DNA of 64,000 nucleotides from Cryptomeria japonica (Eukaryota > Streptophyta > Pinopsida > Cupressales > Cupressaceae). Of the stretch, positions 36,291 to 46,339 are shown piece by piece (the first letter of the stretch is position 1; each line of letters begins with the position of its first letter). Both the position numbers and the translations under genes were made by a program. The stretch spans positions 334,900,302 to 334,964,301 of the forward strand of contig NC_081413.1 of assembly GCF_030272615.1 (NCBI RefSeq), written 5' to 3'. The notes below the pieces were generated by a model. It did not search any database. It was not told the origin of the DNA and saw only the letters and a program-made list of their open reading frames with translations.

Positions 36291-36430
36291 TAAGTGGTCC
36301 AAATTGTGAAATTGACTAGGAAAATGATCTCAAATTTTTATTTTGATCTCAAAAATGGAATCAGAATGGGTGAATTAGATAAGGGTACAACTTTCATGTC
36401 CATCGGAGCAAGTTGAAAAATTAGCGTTTT

Positions 36431-36594
36431 GGCTATATAAGGGGTAAAAGTGTCATTTTCAATTCATTTTAACCCTCCAAGTTTGAAAAGTCAAAAAGCC
36501 TTCTGCAAAGAAAATGGTGGTCCCTACTCATGAGCATCGATTCGAGCACCAGAGATGACATAATCAACCTCGACACTATGAGCCAGCAGTAAGT
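36431..36594 (+). promoter_or_regulatory. Putative promoter, first exon and splice donor of the antisense PMD gene (B)
   Basis: A TATA box CTATATAAGGGG at about 36433 is followed by ATG at 36514. A 25-codon phase-0 exon (MVVPTHEHRFEHQR, a TGA, then HNQPRHYEPA) ends at 36588 directly before GTAAGT (36589-36594). Layout, spacing and phase match the element A counterpart, and both exons end in EP or EPA. The one TGA could be a mutated CGA. Use of these signals is inferred. Confidence 0.5.
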
Positions 36595-37054
36595 GGTCAA
36601 TCTTAAGCCTCTTTATGTTCTCAATTTTTAATTTTTTTGTTCGTTTTTCATTCTTTGGCACGTTTGAAGTCGGCCCTTCTCGTTTTGTCGTGCGAGACAG
36701 GATCCTGTCTCGTATGACAAACTGCTGAAGTTTATTTTGTCATTTTAAGCCATTAGATTTGTCTTTCTAACCCCACCCTTATATCATATGACAACATGCA
36801 TAAAAGACCATTTTATCGTCTGGGGTCTAATCTTTTGTCGTATGGGGATCTTTTATCATACGAAGCTCAATCCTGACTCGTACGAGTTGCTGCCCTTCTG
36901 TGTTTTGTCGTTTGGAAAACAGTGAGCATTTTTTAAGGTCTAAACTTGAAATTTTGATTTTGCAATTGACATAGTTGGATTTGTGTGATGTTTTACTTCT
37001 CTTGTAGGTTTATTTGGAATATTTTTTGATGCTTTGTTGTTTTGATTTTTGCAG
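36589..37054 (+). other. Inferred intron of the antisense PMD gene with TCGTACGA-like motifs
   Basis: The donor GTAAGT at 36589 and the acceptor TTTTGATTTTTGCAG ending at 37054 bound 466 bp. The middle (36670-36920) carries repeated degenerate words like GTCGTATGA, CTCGTACGAG and GTCGTTTGG. The same motif family recurs in the gag leader of the same element (48655-48960, 50105-50270). In element A the equivalent segment holds unrelated arrays. Confidence 0.5.
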
Positions 37055-38885
37055 GTTTGATTGCCTCATGTGCTCTTCAGATGTGTTTATCCTCCTACCA
37101 TGACATTAGTGTGGCAGTTATCAGAGGTTGAGTAGGCTCATATTGATTTGTGCGACTTGACACACCTTCTTGGTTTACCAAACATCCATGTGAATCACGG
37201 AATGCTCACAGCATTGGTTGAGAGATTCCATTCAGAGTATAATACCTTCCATTTGCCAGTTGGGGAGATGACTATCACTCTCGAGGATGTATATAGGATC
37301 CTCCGTATCCTTTTTGTTGGGGATAAGGTAGATTATGATGCAACGTTGTTACCTGGATTACAGGCAGTCAGGCATGTCTTTAGGGATCCTGATATTTTGA
37401 CACGTTCCATCAATTGGGATGTCATGATGAGCAGGTACAGTGAGGAGTTTCCTTTGGCTTGTGTTCTAGCAGGGTTTATCGGTTGTTTTCTGATGCCGGA
37501 TAGGGGATAGCAAGGATTCCAGTGTGGATGGGGTAGGATGCTAGAGAGATTGATGGAGACCTCTTAGAAGCTTGGCTGGGGTTCTTGCATAATAGCCTGC
37601 ATGTATCGCGAGATGCATGAGATTGTGTATAGGGAGGGCAAGAGCATGGCCGCTGGAGTTTTGATTTTACAGGTTTGGGCTTGGGAGCACCTCCCAATTT
37701 GTCGGCCAATTGTTGATGATAGCAGAGAGCCTGGGAAGCCGATTGTATATAGGTATGCAGGTTATGTTACGTAGCCCCATCTGGGGAAGACCGATTTTTT
37801 GTGACGGCAGCTAGATGACCTTATAGTCGTGATATGGAGACCTTATAGGAGCCTAGAGCCATGGGATGACTGGCGACTAGTACATAGGGATTTTTTTGTT
37901 ACGCGCCCACTTATCAGTATATCGCAAACTATAGTAGAGATATTTGTAGTTTCTTGAGTGATGAGGCAGTATGGTAGGCCTCAAGGGATCTCGCAGGAGT
38001 TCACAGCGTATGCGTGTTATGCTGATGAGGAGAGCCGGGGATGGTCACAGAGGTTATCCTATGCCTTGAGTATGCAGGAGCTCACTGGTTTATAGCGCTT
38101 GAGATGGGATTACATGGATGATGTTGCAAATGCGGGGGTATCGCCCCAGTATAAGGATTGGTTCCAGCAGCATCCATTCCCTAGGTTGACAGATCTAGCT
38201 GAGCAGGCTCCTCGCATTGAGGAGATTGAGGATGATGCCCTAGCATAGGGACAGGGATGGGGTTAGAGACGGGGATAGGGACAGAGAGACAAGGCTCCGA
38301 GGTGGGTAGGTGGTGATCGTGGTGCTAGCAGCAGCAGGGTTCCAGCTGGGGTTGGACAGCGGAGGGGTGAGGGTGGATCCCTTGGGAGGATAGGTGTGAG
38401 GCTGGGTGGAGCTAAGGAGGAGAGAGCAGTGTCGAGACAGGTCTGGCAGTAGAGGGAGGAGCAGGGTGGAGTTGGAGGTGGAGATGGGGGTGGAGAGCTT
38501 GCAAGAGAGCAGGGGACTGACGCGGGACGGTCGATGAGAGCACGTCTTGCGGAGCTGCAATCACAGCTGACAATGGCTCAGACTCAATTGGCGAAGCGAG
38601 ACCAACAACTAGTAGAGCTTAGGGCTAAGCGTAATCGTCATATCACAGAGATGAGAGCAGAGAGGAGAGTAGAGACAAACGCTTTGCATCAGGAGGTCCT
38701 TTACCAGACGAGTAGGGCGGCATACTATGTTGCAGCGTACAGTGTAGCAGTTCCAGTTGCATGGTAGGTTGTCCCCTACTCGCAGTACATGGCACGGTCG
38801 GAGGGAGCTCGAGCACCTCGTCAGGATCCCGGTTAGTAGGCTCCACCTCCTCCACCAGACGATGAGGGAGAGGCTAAGAGCTAGA
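37055..38885 (+). pseudogene. Antisense plant mobile domain protein of element B, main exon
   Basis: Opposite to gag-pol. From the acceptor the frame gives TMTLVWQLSEVE, then LTHLLGLPNIHVNHGMLTAL, VERFHSEYNTFHLPVGEMT and ITLEDVYRILRILFVGD (about 37148-37330), the plant mobile domain signature. Later parts include IVVIWRPYRSLEPWDDWR (about 37820-37870), VSPQYKDWFQQHPFPRLTDL (about 38140-38200), a coiled coil RARLAELQSQLTMAQTQLAK (38534-38700) and a tail with APPPPPDDEGEAKS ending near 38885. Several stops break it. The same order and motifs occur in element A at 6424-4489. The domain is known from MAIN/MAIL host proteins and transposons; its role in the element is unknown. Confidence 0.8.
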
Positions 38886-40440
38886 TATTCTTTTTGTAGC
38901 TCTGATATTTTTTTGTAGACATACCCATTTTTTGTAGCCTATACGATTCTTGCTCCAATGGGAGTTTGTATATGTCATTTGATATTATTTTGTACTCTGA
39001 GACTTTATACGATATATATATATATATATATATATATACGAGATCGATTTGGCTTCATCATACTTGTGCTGATTCGTTTATGAGATGATTTTTATATGCT
39101 TTATTCTACATGTATGCATTTCTTTCAGTATGGATGTATGTAATGCAAATGATCATGGATGTCTATTTTTCTTTCTTTTCATATGCAAATAAATGATGAA
39201 AATGAGTAATGAGCAAAGCAAATATATTTTTTATGTTTCCTTTTATGCAATAAGATAAATGCAAATGAGTAATAATGAAATGTATGAATCTATATAAAAT
39301 GTTTATGTATGCAGCTAACATCTCAAAAACACAAGTACTCGATCGGAGAAATGATGAAAAATAGACCACTTAGCAAAGAAATGATGATGCGTCCAGCTCT
39401 CATAAATTTAAGAGATCATTATTATCACACTAAAATCACTCTAGATTCACAAAATACAGAATGAAATGCAAAATGATATGCAAAATGCAGCCTAAACCTA
39501 GTCACTGGATTTAAAATGCTTAAGATTCATCACCGAGCATAACGAACATAACAGGCAGATTAGAGTTCCTTTCTTTTTCAATGTGCAATATTTATTATCT
39601 TGTTCGCAATGACCCTTTTTTCATTCATATCCTTGGACAGATTTTGCAGGGACTCGAATTGCATCATAAAGAAATTCCCTCAAAATAGATAAAGAAATTA
39701 TGTAGACCTCCCTATAGCATACAAATAAGCGAAGTTGAGGTATGTGAGGCGATTTCACCTTGATTTGAAGGCTCTTATCAAAGACACCCAGCTAATTTTA
39801 TGTTTCCAGATCATTGGGATCATTCCTACAAGCAGAAAACAAAGAAAATATTATGCCCCCAATCCTTACTCCTCTTAGTCATGATAGACTTCCTCGAGTT
39901 ACTCAAAGGGATAATAATCGAAAACCAATATAAAAGATAGCACACAAAGAAAATTTTCATGCATAGCTCAAACTGTTTAGTGATTGTTTTCCATTATGTT
40001 GTTTTGTCTGTGAACTCAGTGATAAAACTCTTTAGTAGTCAGGAGACAGGTGACTGACTCGGAGTGGACGACCATGTTTCACTGATGGAAAGATGACTTA
40101 GTTGATATTGCTTAGGACATGTAATGTACTTAGTCAATTACCCTGAGACTAGGACATTGATCAGTTTCAAGCCACGAGGGTTCCAATGAACCAGGATGTC
40201 ATGAAAGTGACTGAAATATATGTACAAGCAAAAGCAAAGATGCAGGAAAGTAGGAATGCCAACATTGCATTGATAGATGGAGCGCTTGAGTACAAGAGGC
40301 GCCTGTTTACCAGGTTTTCACCTGCTTGGTAGAGATTCGTTCTTTCTTTTTTTTCTTTTTTTTCCTTTTTTTTTCTTTTTTTTTTGATTTTATTTTTATT
40401 TTTTTTAAGGACTTTTTCAACTATACATGTTGCTAGAGCA
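38886..40440. other. Element B non-coding segment between antisense gene and integrase
   Basis: No ORF with a domain. It holds a TA microsatellite at about 39014-39038, ATG/AAATG-rich sequence, and on its integrase side a pyrimidine tract (40343-40410 on +), A-rich on the sense strand of element B. This is the counterpart of 2827-4440 in element A. Confidence 0.6.
40343..40410 (-). repeat. A-rich tract after the integrase stop (element B)
   Basis: On the - strand, long A runs with a few G begin about 40 bp after the integrase stop, as in element A at 2848-2920. Confidence 0.6.
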
Positions 40441-40447
40441 GAGAATG

Positions 40448-41572
40448 CTAAGTGAAGAATTTCTTCAAGTGGATGGTGTTAATCAGTTCACGGAGTTGTT
40501 CTCCTTCTGAGTTTGAGATTTGATAGGCACCAGAGCCAAAGACTGCAGTAACGATGTAGGGACCCAGCCAGTTGGGTTCAAACTTCCCTTTGTTGTCTCG
40601 AAACTGCTGATTTTTAGGATTTTCTCTCAGAACTAGGTCACCAACCTGGAATTCTCTTTGTCTAACTTTCTTGTTATATCCTCTGGACATTATCTTCTGA
40701 TATACTCTGAGATGATCAAATGCCACTTGTCGACGCTCATCTGGCAATTCGAGTTCTTGCAATCTAGATATTCTATGATCTTCATTAGTAACAAGACCTT
40801 GCAAAGAAACTTTTAGAGATGGTATTTCTACTTCAATAGGTAATACTGCTTCGGACCCATATACCAAAGAAAAAGATGTAGCCCCAGTAGGTGTTCTGAT
40901 ACTTGTTCTATAAGCCCATAATGCAGGATTGAGCTGCAGATGCCAATCCTTCCCAGATTTGTTCACTGTTATGTGCAAAATAGTCAATAGGTTTTTGTTA
41001 GATGCCTCGACTTGTCCATTACCTTGAGGATAATATACTGATGACCAATGTTGTTTTATTTTGAATTTCTCACAGAGCTCATCTAGGTCTTTATTCTTGA
41101 ACTGTCCTCCATTATCAGTCATGATGGACGAAGGTATCCCATACCTACAGATGATATAGTTTAAGATGAACAAGGCAACTTGTTTACCAGTTGCTTTGAT
41201 GAGCGGAACTATTTCTACCCACTTGGTGAAATAATCAGTGGTAGTTATGATGAATTTATGTCTGTTAGATGAAGCAGGATATATCTGGCCAATGAGATCA
41301 AATGCCCATTGCTGAAAGGGCCAATGTGTAGTGAAGGGTATGAGATCCCTTGCTGGAGTATGTATGAGGTTCCCATGTAGCAGACATTTTTCACAAGTCT
41401 TAGTAAATTTAATGGCATCTTTCTCCATGTCTAGCCAGTAGTAGCCAACCTGTAGTAGTTTCCGAGCTAAAGTAAGACCATTCGAATGAGATCCACAAAT
41501 ACCTTCATGGATTTCTAATAATGCACATTTAGATTCTTCAGTTTCTAGACACCTAAGCAATGTACCATCCAA
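40448..41572 (-). CDS. Integrase of element B (intact)
   Basis: An uninterrupted 374-codon frame. The zinc-binding site is HEGICGSH with CEKCLLHGN (about residues 19-67). The catalytic core has D in FDLIGQIYPASS, D in SIMTDNGGQFKN and E in PQGNGQVEASNKN, the D,D-35-E arrangement. The C-terminus carries GPYIVTAVFGSGAYQI and has no chromodomain, as expected for Tat. It joins element cDNA to the host chromosome. In an active element it would be released from the polyprotein, so the first Met here is not a true start; coding continues upstream across a stop or shift near 41573. Confidence 0.85.
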   Translation of the reverse strand: MDGTLLRCLETEESKCALLEIHEGICGSHSNGLTLARKLLQVGYYWLDMEKDAIKFTKTCEKCLLHGNLIHTPARDLIPFTTHWPFQQWAFDLIGQIYPASSNRHKFIITTTDYFTKWVEIVPLIKATGKQVALFILNYIICRYGIPSSIMTDNGGQFKNKDLDELCEKFKIKQHWSSVYYPQGNGQVEASNKNLLTILHITVNKSGKDWHLQLNPALWAYRTSIRTPTGATSFSLVYGSEAVLPIEVEIPSLKVSLQGLVTNEDHRISRLQELELPDERRQVAFDHLRVYQKIMSRGYNKKVRQREFQVGDLVLRENPKNQQFRDNKGKFEPNWLGPYIVTAVFGSGAYQISNSEGEQLRELINTIHLKKFFT

Positions 41573-41954
41573 ACCTCATCTAAATAAATCATTAGCAATG
41601 ATAACATACCATGAACCATTTCGGGTCAAGTTTCTTTTCTCATTACGGGTAAGATTTTCAAGTATAATTTGGTCTCATAGATAAGAGTAGATGTGGTTAT
41701 ATCAGGATGAGTCATGTCCAATAATAGAACAGACTATTTAGGTCTCAGGAGAATCATAGGCCAGGTAATGTAACTCTTCCACCAGGAATTCAAAGTGAAA
41801 ATTGGATTCTTGCAACTCAGGTATAGACGCCAAGGTGGCCATAGCATCTGTTGCTCTATTTGCGGATCTAGGAATCTGTTGGAATGATACAAAAGAAAAA
41901 TATTTCTTGATCATCCAACGTTCTCTTATAAGGCATCATTTTCTCATCTCGAGT

Positions 41955-42715
41955 CTAATATGTATCATTGATTTGATTTATGATCAGCTGAGAATCTCCA
42001 TAGATGTGTAATTCTGCAACCTTCCATTCAATAGCTAGTTTTATCCCATTTACCAAAGCTTCATATTCTGCAATGTTGTTTGTGCAAGGGAATAGAATCT
42101 TATAAGACTTTGGGATTGAATACTTCTGAGGAGTAATAAATAGTATTCCATCACTGGAACCATTTTGAGTAAAAAACCCATCGAAGAACATCTTACAGGG
42201 TTGTTGAGTAAGATGCATTATTGATTCATCTGGAAACTCTATACGTAGCGGTTGAGTGTCTTCAAGCAGAGCTTCAGCAAGCTGATCAACAATTACGTGT
42301 CCTTTTATGGCCTTGCGTTCCACATACTCAATATCAAATTTTGTAAGTATCATGACCCATTTTGCCAATCTTCCTGTAAGTGTTACTTTGTTGAGAATAT
42401 ATTTGAGCGGATCAATTTTAGCCACCAGCTTGACTAAATGTGCTAACATGTAGTGTCTCAATTTTTGTGATGCAAAGACTAATGCCAAGCATGTTGTTCT
42501 ATTATAGTGTAGTTCATTTCATAAGACACCAATGTTTTGCTGATGTAATAGATAACTCGTTCTTTTTATTATCATCCTGTTGTGCCAGAAGTGCCCCCAG
42601 TGATGAATCAGTTGTTGATATGTATAAGATCAATGGTTTACCCGGAATAGGTTGCATCAATATTGGTGGATTCAACAAGTACTCTTTGAGTTTCCGAAGA
42701 TGTTGTTCACATTCC
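41955..42715 (-). pseudogene. RNase H and archaeal-type RNase H of element B
   Basis: The first RNase H (remnant of LILYISTTDSSLGALLAQQD with shifts) lies at about 42715-42490. A frame from 42488 has LRHYMLAHLVKLVAKIDPLK and KWVMILTKFDIEYVERKAIK. The second, archaeal-type RNase H (about 42210-41960) has MFFDGFFTQNG, IAEYEALVNGIKLAIEW and IYGDSQLIINQIND, keeping D, E and D. The duplicated RNase H is a Tat hallmark. The frame ends at 41955 in a TAG and the tether to integrase (41573-41954) is degenerate. Confidence 0.85.
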
Positions 42716-43735
42716 TAATCCCAATTGTATATTACTCCTTTCCTCAATACTTTTGTGAAAGGTTGAGCTTTGTTTGCTAGCTGAGAAATGAAGTGTCTGA
42801 TTGATTGGAGATGTCCCTGTAGACTTCTCATTTGATTGATGTTCTTCAGAGGTGGCATTTCCATTATGGCTTGGACCTTCTTAGGATCAACCTTGATTCC
42901 CTTCTTTGAAATAGTGTAGCCAAGTAGTTTACCAGATGTCACTCTAAATGCACATTTTTTTGGATTTAACAGGAGTTTGAACTTTTCCATTCTGTCTAGT
43001 ATAGGACCTATCTCTTGAATATGTGTTGATCTCTTCATAGTCTTCACTAAAGTATCATCAACATAATCTTCCATATTCTTGTGCATCATGTCATGAAAAA
43101 TAGTAGTGACTACTCTTTGATAGGTTGCTCATGCGTTCTTTATCCCAAATAGCATGACATTCCAGCAAAAGGTTCCCCATGCACAAGTGAAAGTTGTTTT
43201 TTCTTGATCTCCAAGAGCTATTTTGATTTGATTATATCCGGAGAATTCATCCATTTGTGAGTACATCTCATACCCAGCAGTCATGTCGACTATCATATCA
43301 ATGTTTAGTAATGGAAAGTCATCCTTCGGACAAGCTTTGTTTAGATCTCTGAAGTCAATTCAAACTCTGATAGATTTGTCTGCCTTTGACACAGGTACTA
43401 TGTTTGAAATCCATTCGGCATAATCTATAGCTCTAATGAATCCAGCTTCTAGCAGTTTTTTCTAGCTCAGCCTTGACTAGTAGTGCCACATGAGGGTGTA
43501 TCTTACAGAGTTTTTGCTTGACTGGTTTAACCCCTAGTGTGATAGAAAGATGGTGCATGATGAGATCAGGATCCAGGCCTAGCATATCAGAGTACGTCCA
43601 TGCAAAGTTTATTTTATTTTCTGAGAATAGATGAGTAAAATCCTTCAATTCTTTTGCTGATAGTGATTGAGCTATATGAATGATGTGTGGTGTCTCTTGA
43701 CTCCCAATGCTCACTAGCTGAGTTGGCTCAATCAA
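42715..43735 (-). pseudogene. Reverse transcriptase of element B
   Basis: The 43735-43433 segment has the region preceding RT (LSITLGVKPVKQKLCKIHPH), then a frameshift near 43455. Fingers and palm continue through about 43430-43090 (CPKDDFPLLNIDMIVDMTAG with a few stops). A clean frame 43089-42715 holds the catalytic YVDD (MEDYVDDTLVKTMKRSTH) and LLGYTISKKGIKVDPKKV. The N-terminal segment shares the long frame that runs down from gag. Confidence 0.85.
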
Positions 43736-43750
43736 TATGGAAGATCTCTC

Positions 43751-44953
43751 CTAGAAGTGGCTTGGCAGTATATCAAGTATCTCACCTTCAGGCACCTTAG
43801 AGAGGTTTTCACCCTTAGGTACGTCCTTTATTTTCTCTTTTTTAGATTCTGACACCACCATAATGTGGTTTTTGCCATCAGATCTTTTATTTTTATTTTT
43901 CTTATTTTTGTGACTAAGATACTTGATATTCGATGCAGTCATGTTTTCACTCTGTTCACTGGTGGAAGAGTCCATGGGTTCAACTGCATTGAGATAATAG
44001 GCTAATGTATATTCATTGGCAAAAGTAGGTATATTCATGGGTTGGTTCTGTAAAGTACAGTCAATTAGTTCTGGATGTAGTAAGGATAAATGTTGGACAG
44101 GTTCGAGAGCATTCACGGTATTGTCATCACAACTGCAGATCAAAAATTTGAGTTCTGGAAGGATACCTTGCATAAGTGTCTTGAGACTAGGAAGGGTCAA
44201 AGCATGATTATTAAATTTTATGTTAATATTTAGTTGATCTAATCCAATAGACATACTTGTAGCGTCATTCCCCACGCCAGACTGGACGTCATATCGTGGT
44301 TTGACAACAATAAGATTAGTAAACAGATTTTCATCATTTACATCAGATGATTCAGAATTTGATGTTGAGTAGATATTGTCCTGAATAGGACTGTTGTTAG
44401 AGTCATCAGATGAAGTTTTTGAGTCTTCTTCAAGTGATTTAGTGATCTTATGTATGCTATCAACACCAACATCTTTAATGCTGCAATTTCCTTCAAGATT
44501 TGTCTCATTTATCATTTGTATTTTACATACCTTTTGACATGATCTTATTGTTTCTGTGATTTGTTGTCGTCTACTCCATTCAGCTTCTTCTGGACTGATA
44601 ACTGGTTCTTGTTTTGTAGCTTCCAACTCTTCTTGTGTAGTGCTATACCTGATTTGTTCTGTCTTAGTATAGGGGTACATAGATGAAAAGCTTTCTGGTA
44701 TTCTTCCTTCTTCCAACCCTTGTTCATAGTCTGCTTGTCTCTTTTGTCTAATTTCATGTATTTCTTTTTCTATTTTTATGTGCATCAGCTCTTGAGTATC
44801 ATCTGTGATAAAGCTAGACTCTTCTGGAGTTTCTGTACTGGATGTATCCGAGAGGTGGTCGGGAATCCATTCATACTCATTTGAGTCAGTCTTTGAATCG
44901 TCTACTTGCTGCCTACCAGTGTATGTGACTGGAACTTTTAGTGGTGCAAACAA
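43751..44953 (-). CDS. Acidic linker segment of the element B polyprotein
   Basis: A 400-codon frame between the G-patch region and RT, in the same frame as both neighbours and separated from them only by single stops (TAA at 44954, TAG at 43751). It is rich in Glu, Ser and Thr (for example DHLSDTSSTETPEESSFITD) with a Lys-rich end (SHKNKKNKNKRSDGKNHIMV). I recognise no catalytic domain. Tat elements have a long variable spacer between protease and RT, and this appears to be it. Confidence 0.6.
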   Translation of the reverse strand: MFAPLKVPVTYTGRQQVDDSKTDSNEYEWIPDHLSDTSSTETPEESSFITDDTQELMHIKIEKEIHEIRQKRQADYEQGLEEGRIPESFSSMYPYTKTEQIRYSTTQEELEATKQEPVISPEEAEWSRRQQITETIRSCQKVCKIQMINETNLEGNCSIKDVGVDSIHKITKSLEEDSKTSSDDSNNSPIQDNIYSTSNSESSDVNDENLFTNLIVVKPRYDVQSGVGNDATSMSIGLDQLNINIKFNNHALTLPSLKTLMQGILPELKFLICSCDDNTVNALEPVQHLSLLHPELIDCTLQNQPMNIPTFANEYTLAYYLNAVEPMDSSTSEQSENMTASNIKYLSHKNKKNKNKRSDGKNHIMVVSESKKEKIKDVPKGENLSKVPEGEILDILPSHF

Positions 44954-45520
44954 TTATCTGATTCTTACTACTTCATCTCTTATATCCTCTGGGATCTCAA
45001 CTCCTTGCATTATTGTAGCTGACACCATCGGAGCTTGACTGTTGATTGTTTCTTCTTTCTTGACTGTTGATTCCTCTTTCTCTTTTACACACTCTACTTG
45101 AGTTTGTTGAGCATTTGTTTCCTGTAATATTGAAGGTGATATCCTTTTCTGCCACTTAGATTTAGAAGCATGTTTTTGGTCTGATGTCTTTTTCGGATTG
45201 TACCCCAGTCCAGCCTTATCATTTGTTGATTTCATTTGCAGCTGAATCGGTTCAATAATACCCTCTTGATGTTTACCTAGGGGACTAGTGCCTGAATATC
45301 CCATGAGTTGAATCATCTTGTAGCCAGGACCACATTGGGTTGAGGAAATTTCACAATGTCGTACCTCCTCATTTTGACTATCTTCCTTGAAAAGCCAGTT
45401 AAGAACAGCATCCTCTTCTATTTCATCTACCAAGGAAGTAGAAGACTGTACAAAAAGACCATCATATATGATATTTAGAGCTGAATTTTGTGTTCTCATA
45501 GCCTCTGATGGTTTGCCCAA
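44954..45520 (-). CDS. G-patch-like segment of the element B polyprotein
   Basis: Follows protease in frame after a single TAG at 45521. Around residues 63-110 (about 45335-45190) the sequence GPGYKMIQLMGYSGTSPLGK, then HQEGIIEPIQLQMKS and GLGY, fits the G-patch pattern of spaced Gly with an aromatic residue and a terminal PI. G-patch domains bind RNA or activate DEAH helicases, and one is known after protease in betaretroviruses. A Lys-rich and Glu-rich part follows. It ends at a TAA before the linker segment. Its function here is inference from pattern only. Confidence 0.6.
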   Translation of the reverse strand: MGKPSEAMRTQNSALNIIYDGLFVQSSTSLVDEIEEDAVLNWLFKEDSQNEEVRHCEISSTQCGPGYKMIQLMGYSGTSPLGKHQEGIIEPIQLQMKSTNDKAGLGYNPKKTSDQKHASKSKWQKRISPSILQETNAQQTQVECVKEKEESTVKKEETINSQAPMVSATIMQGVEIPEDIRDEVVRIR

Positions 45521-46306
45521 CTATTTTGGTGATGGAGGGAGAGAGACTAATAAAAGTACTGGTTCTATCTTGTAGCCATCCATGCCGGTATTTGTGATCT
45601 TCAATTTATTTTCCAAGTCTTTCATTAGAGCTTTTGGATTTTCACTTGTAGAGGATGCCCTATTATGAGGCACAAAAGTATCAGCACCTTTTATTAATGC
45701 ATTACAGGTGACATTTGTATCAGCAGGAATACTGACTTTTGTTCCATTATAAGGAAATTTTAAGCATTGATGGTATGTTGATGGAACTGCCTTCATCTCA
45801 TGAATCCACGGCCTGCCCAGTAAGATATTGTATGACAAAGGAAGATCAAGTACCTGAAAAAGGACATCTCTTTTTACAGGTCCCACCCTGATTGGTAATG
45901 ATACCAGACCTTTAGAGGTCCTTTCTTCTTCATCATAGGCTTTAATTGTTATATTTTTGGTGGGATCAATGACATTTTCAGAGAATCCTAGTTGTGTAAG
46001 TAGACTGTAAGTATAGATATTCAACCCCGTGCCTCCATCTATCAAAACACGTTTGACTCTGTGTTTATGGATCATGGCTTCAATATGCAATGGCTGATTA
46101 TGTGGATGATTTAGTGAGTTGTCGTCTTCTTTAGAGAAGGTCATATAGTGAAGTGAAGTTAGATGACCCACCATAGACTGAAACCGATCAATATCTAAAT
46201 CTTTGGGAACATTAGTGGTGAGCAATGCTTTGTCTAGGATCTCTTTGTGAGCAGACGAGACTTTTAACAATTCAAAGATTGAGATTTGAGCTTTTGTCCT
46301 TTTCAA
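45521..46306 (-). CDS. Protease region of the element B polyprotein
   Basis: In frame with gag, separated by a single TGA (46340-46342). The aspartic protease active site is RVLIDGGTGLNIYTYSLLTQ (about residues 80-100), in the DGG form usual for Tat elements instead of DTG. The flap and second motif are present (PIRVGPVKRDVLFQVLDLP; YNILLGRPWIHEMKAVPS). Upstream, ISIFELLKVSSAHKEILDKA is the conserved pre-protease helix of Tat polyproteins. The segment ends at a TAG at 45521. Confidence 0.85.
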   Translation of the reverse strand: MKRTKAQISIFELLKVSSAHKEILDKALLTTNVPKDLDIDRFQSMVGHLTSLHYMTFSKEDDNSLNHPHNQPLHIEAMIHKHRVKRVLIDGGTGLNIYTYSLLTQLGFSENVIDPTKNITIKAYDEEERTSKGLVSLPIRVGPVKRDVLFQVLDLPLSYNILLGRPWIHEMKAVPSTYHQCLKFPYNGTKVSIPADTNVTCNALIKGADTFVPHNRASSTSENPKALMKDLENKLKITNTGMDGYKIEPVLLLVSLPPSPK

Positions 46307-46339
46307 CTGTTCAACAACGCTATATCCAGAGGATGATGT

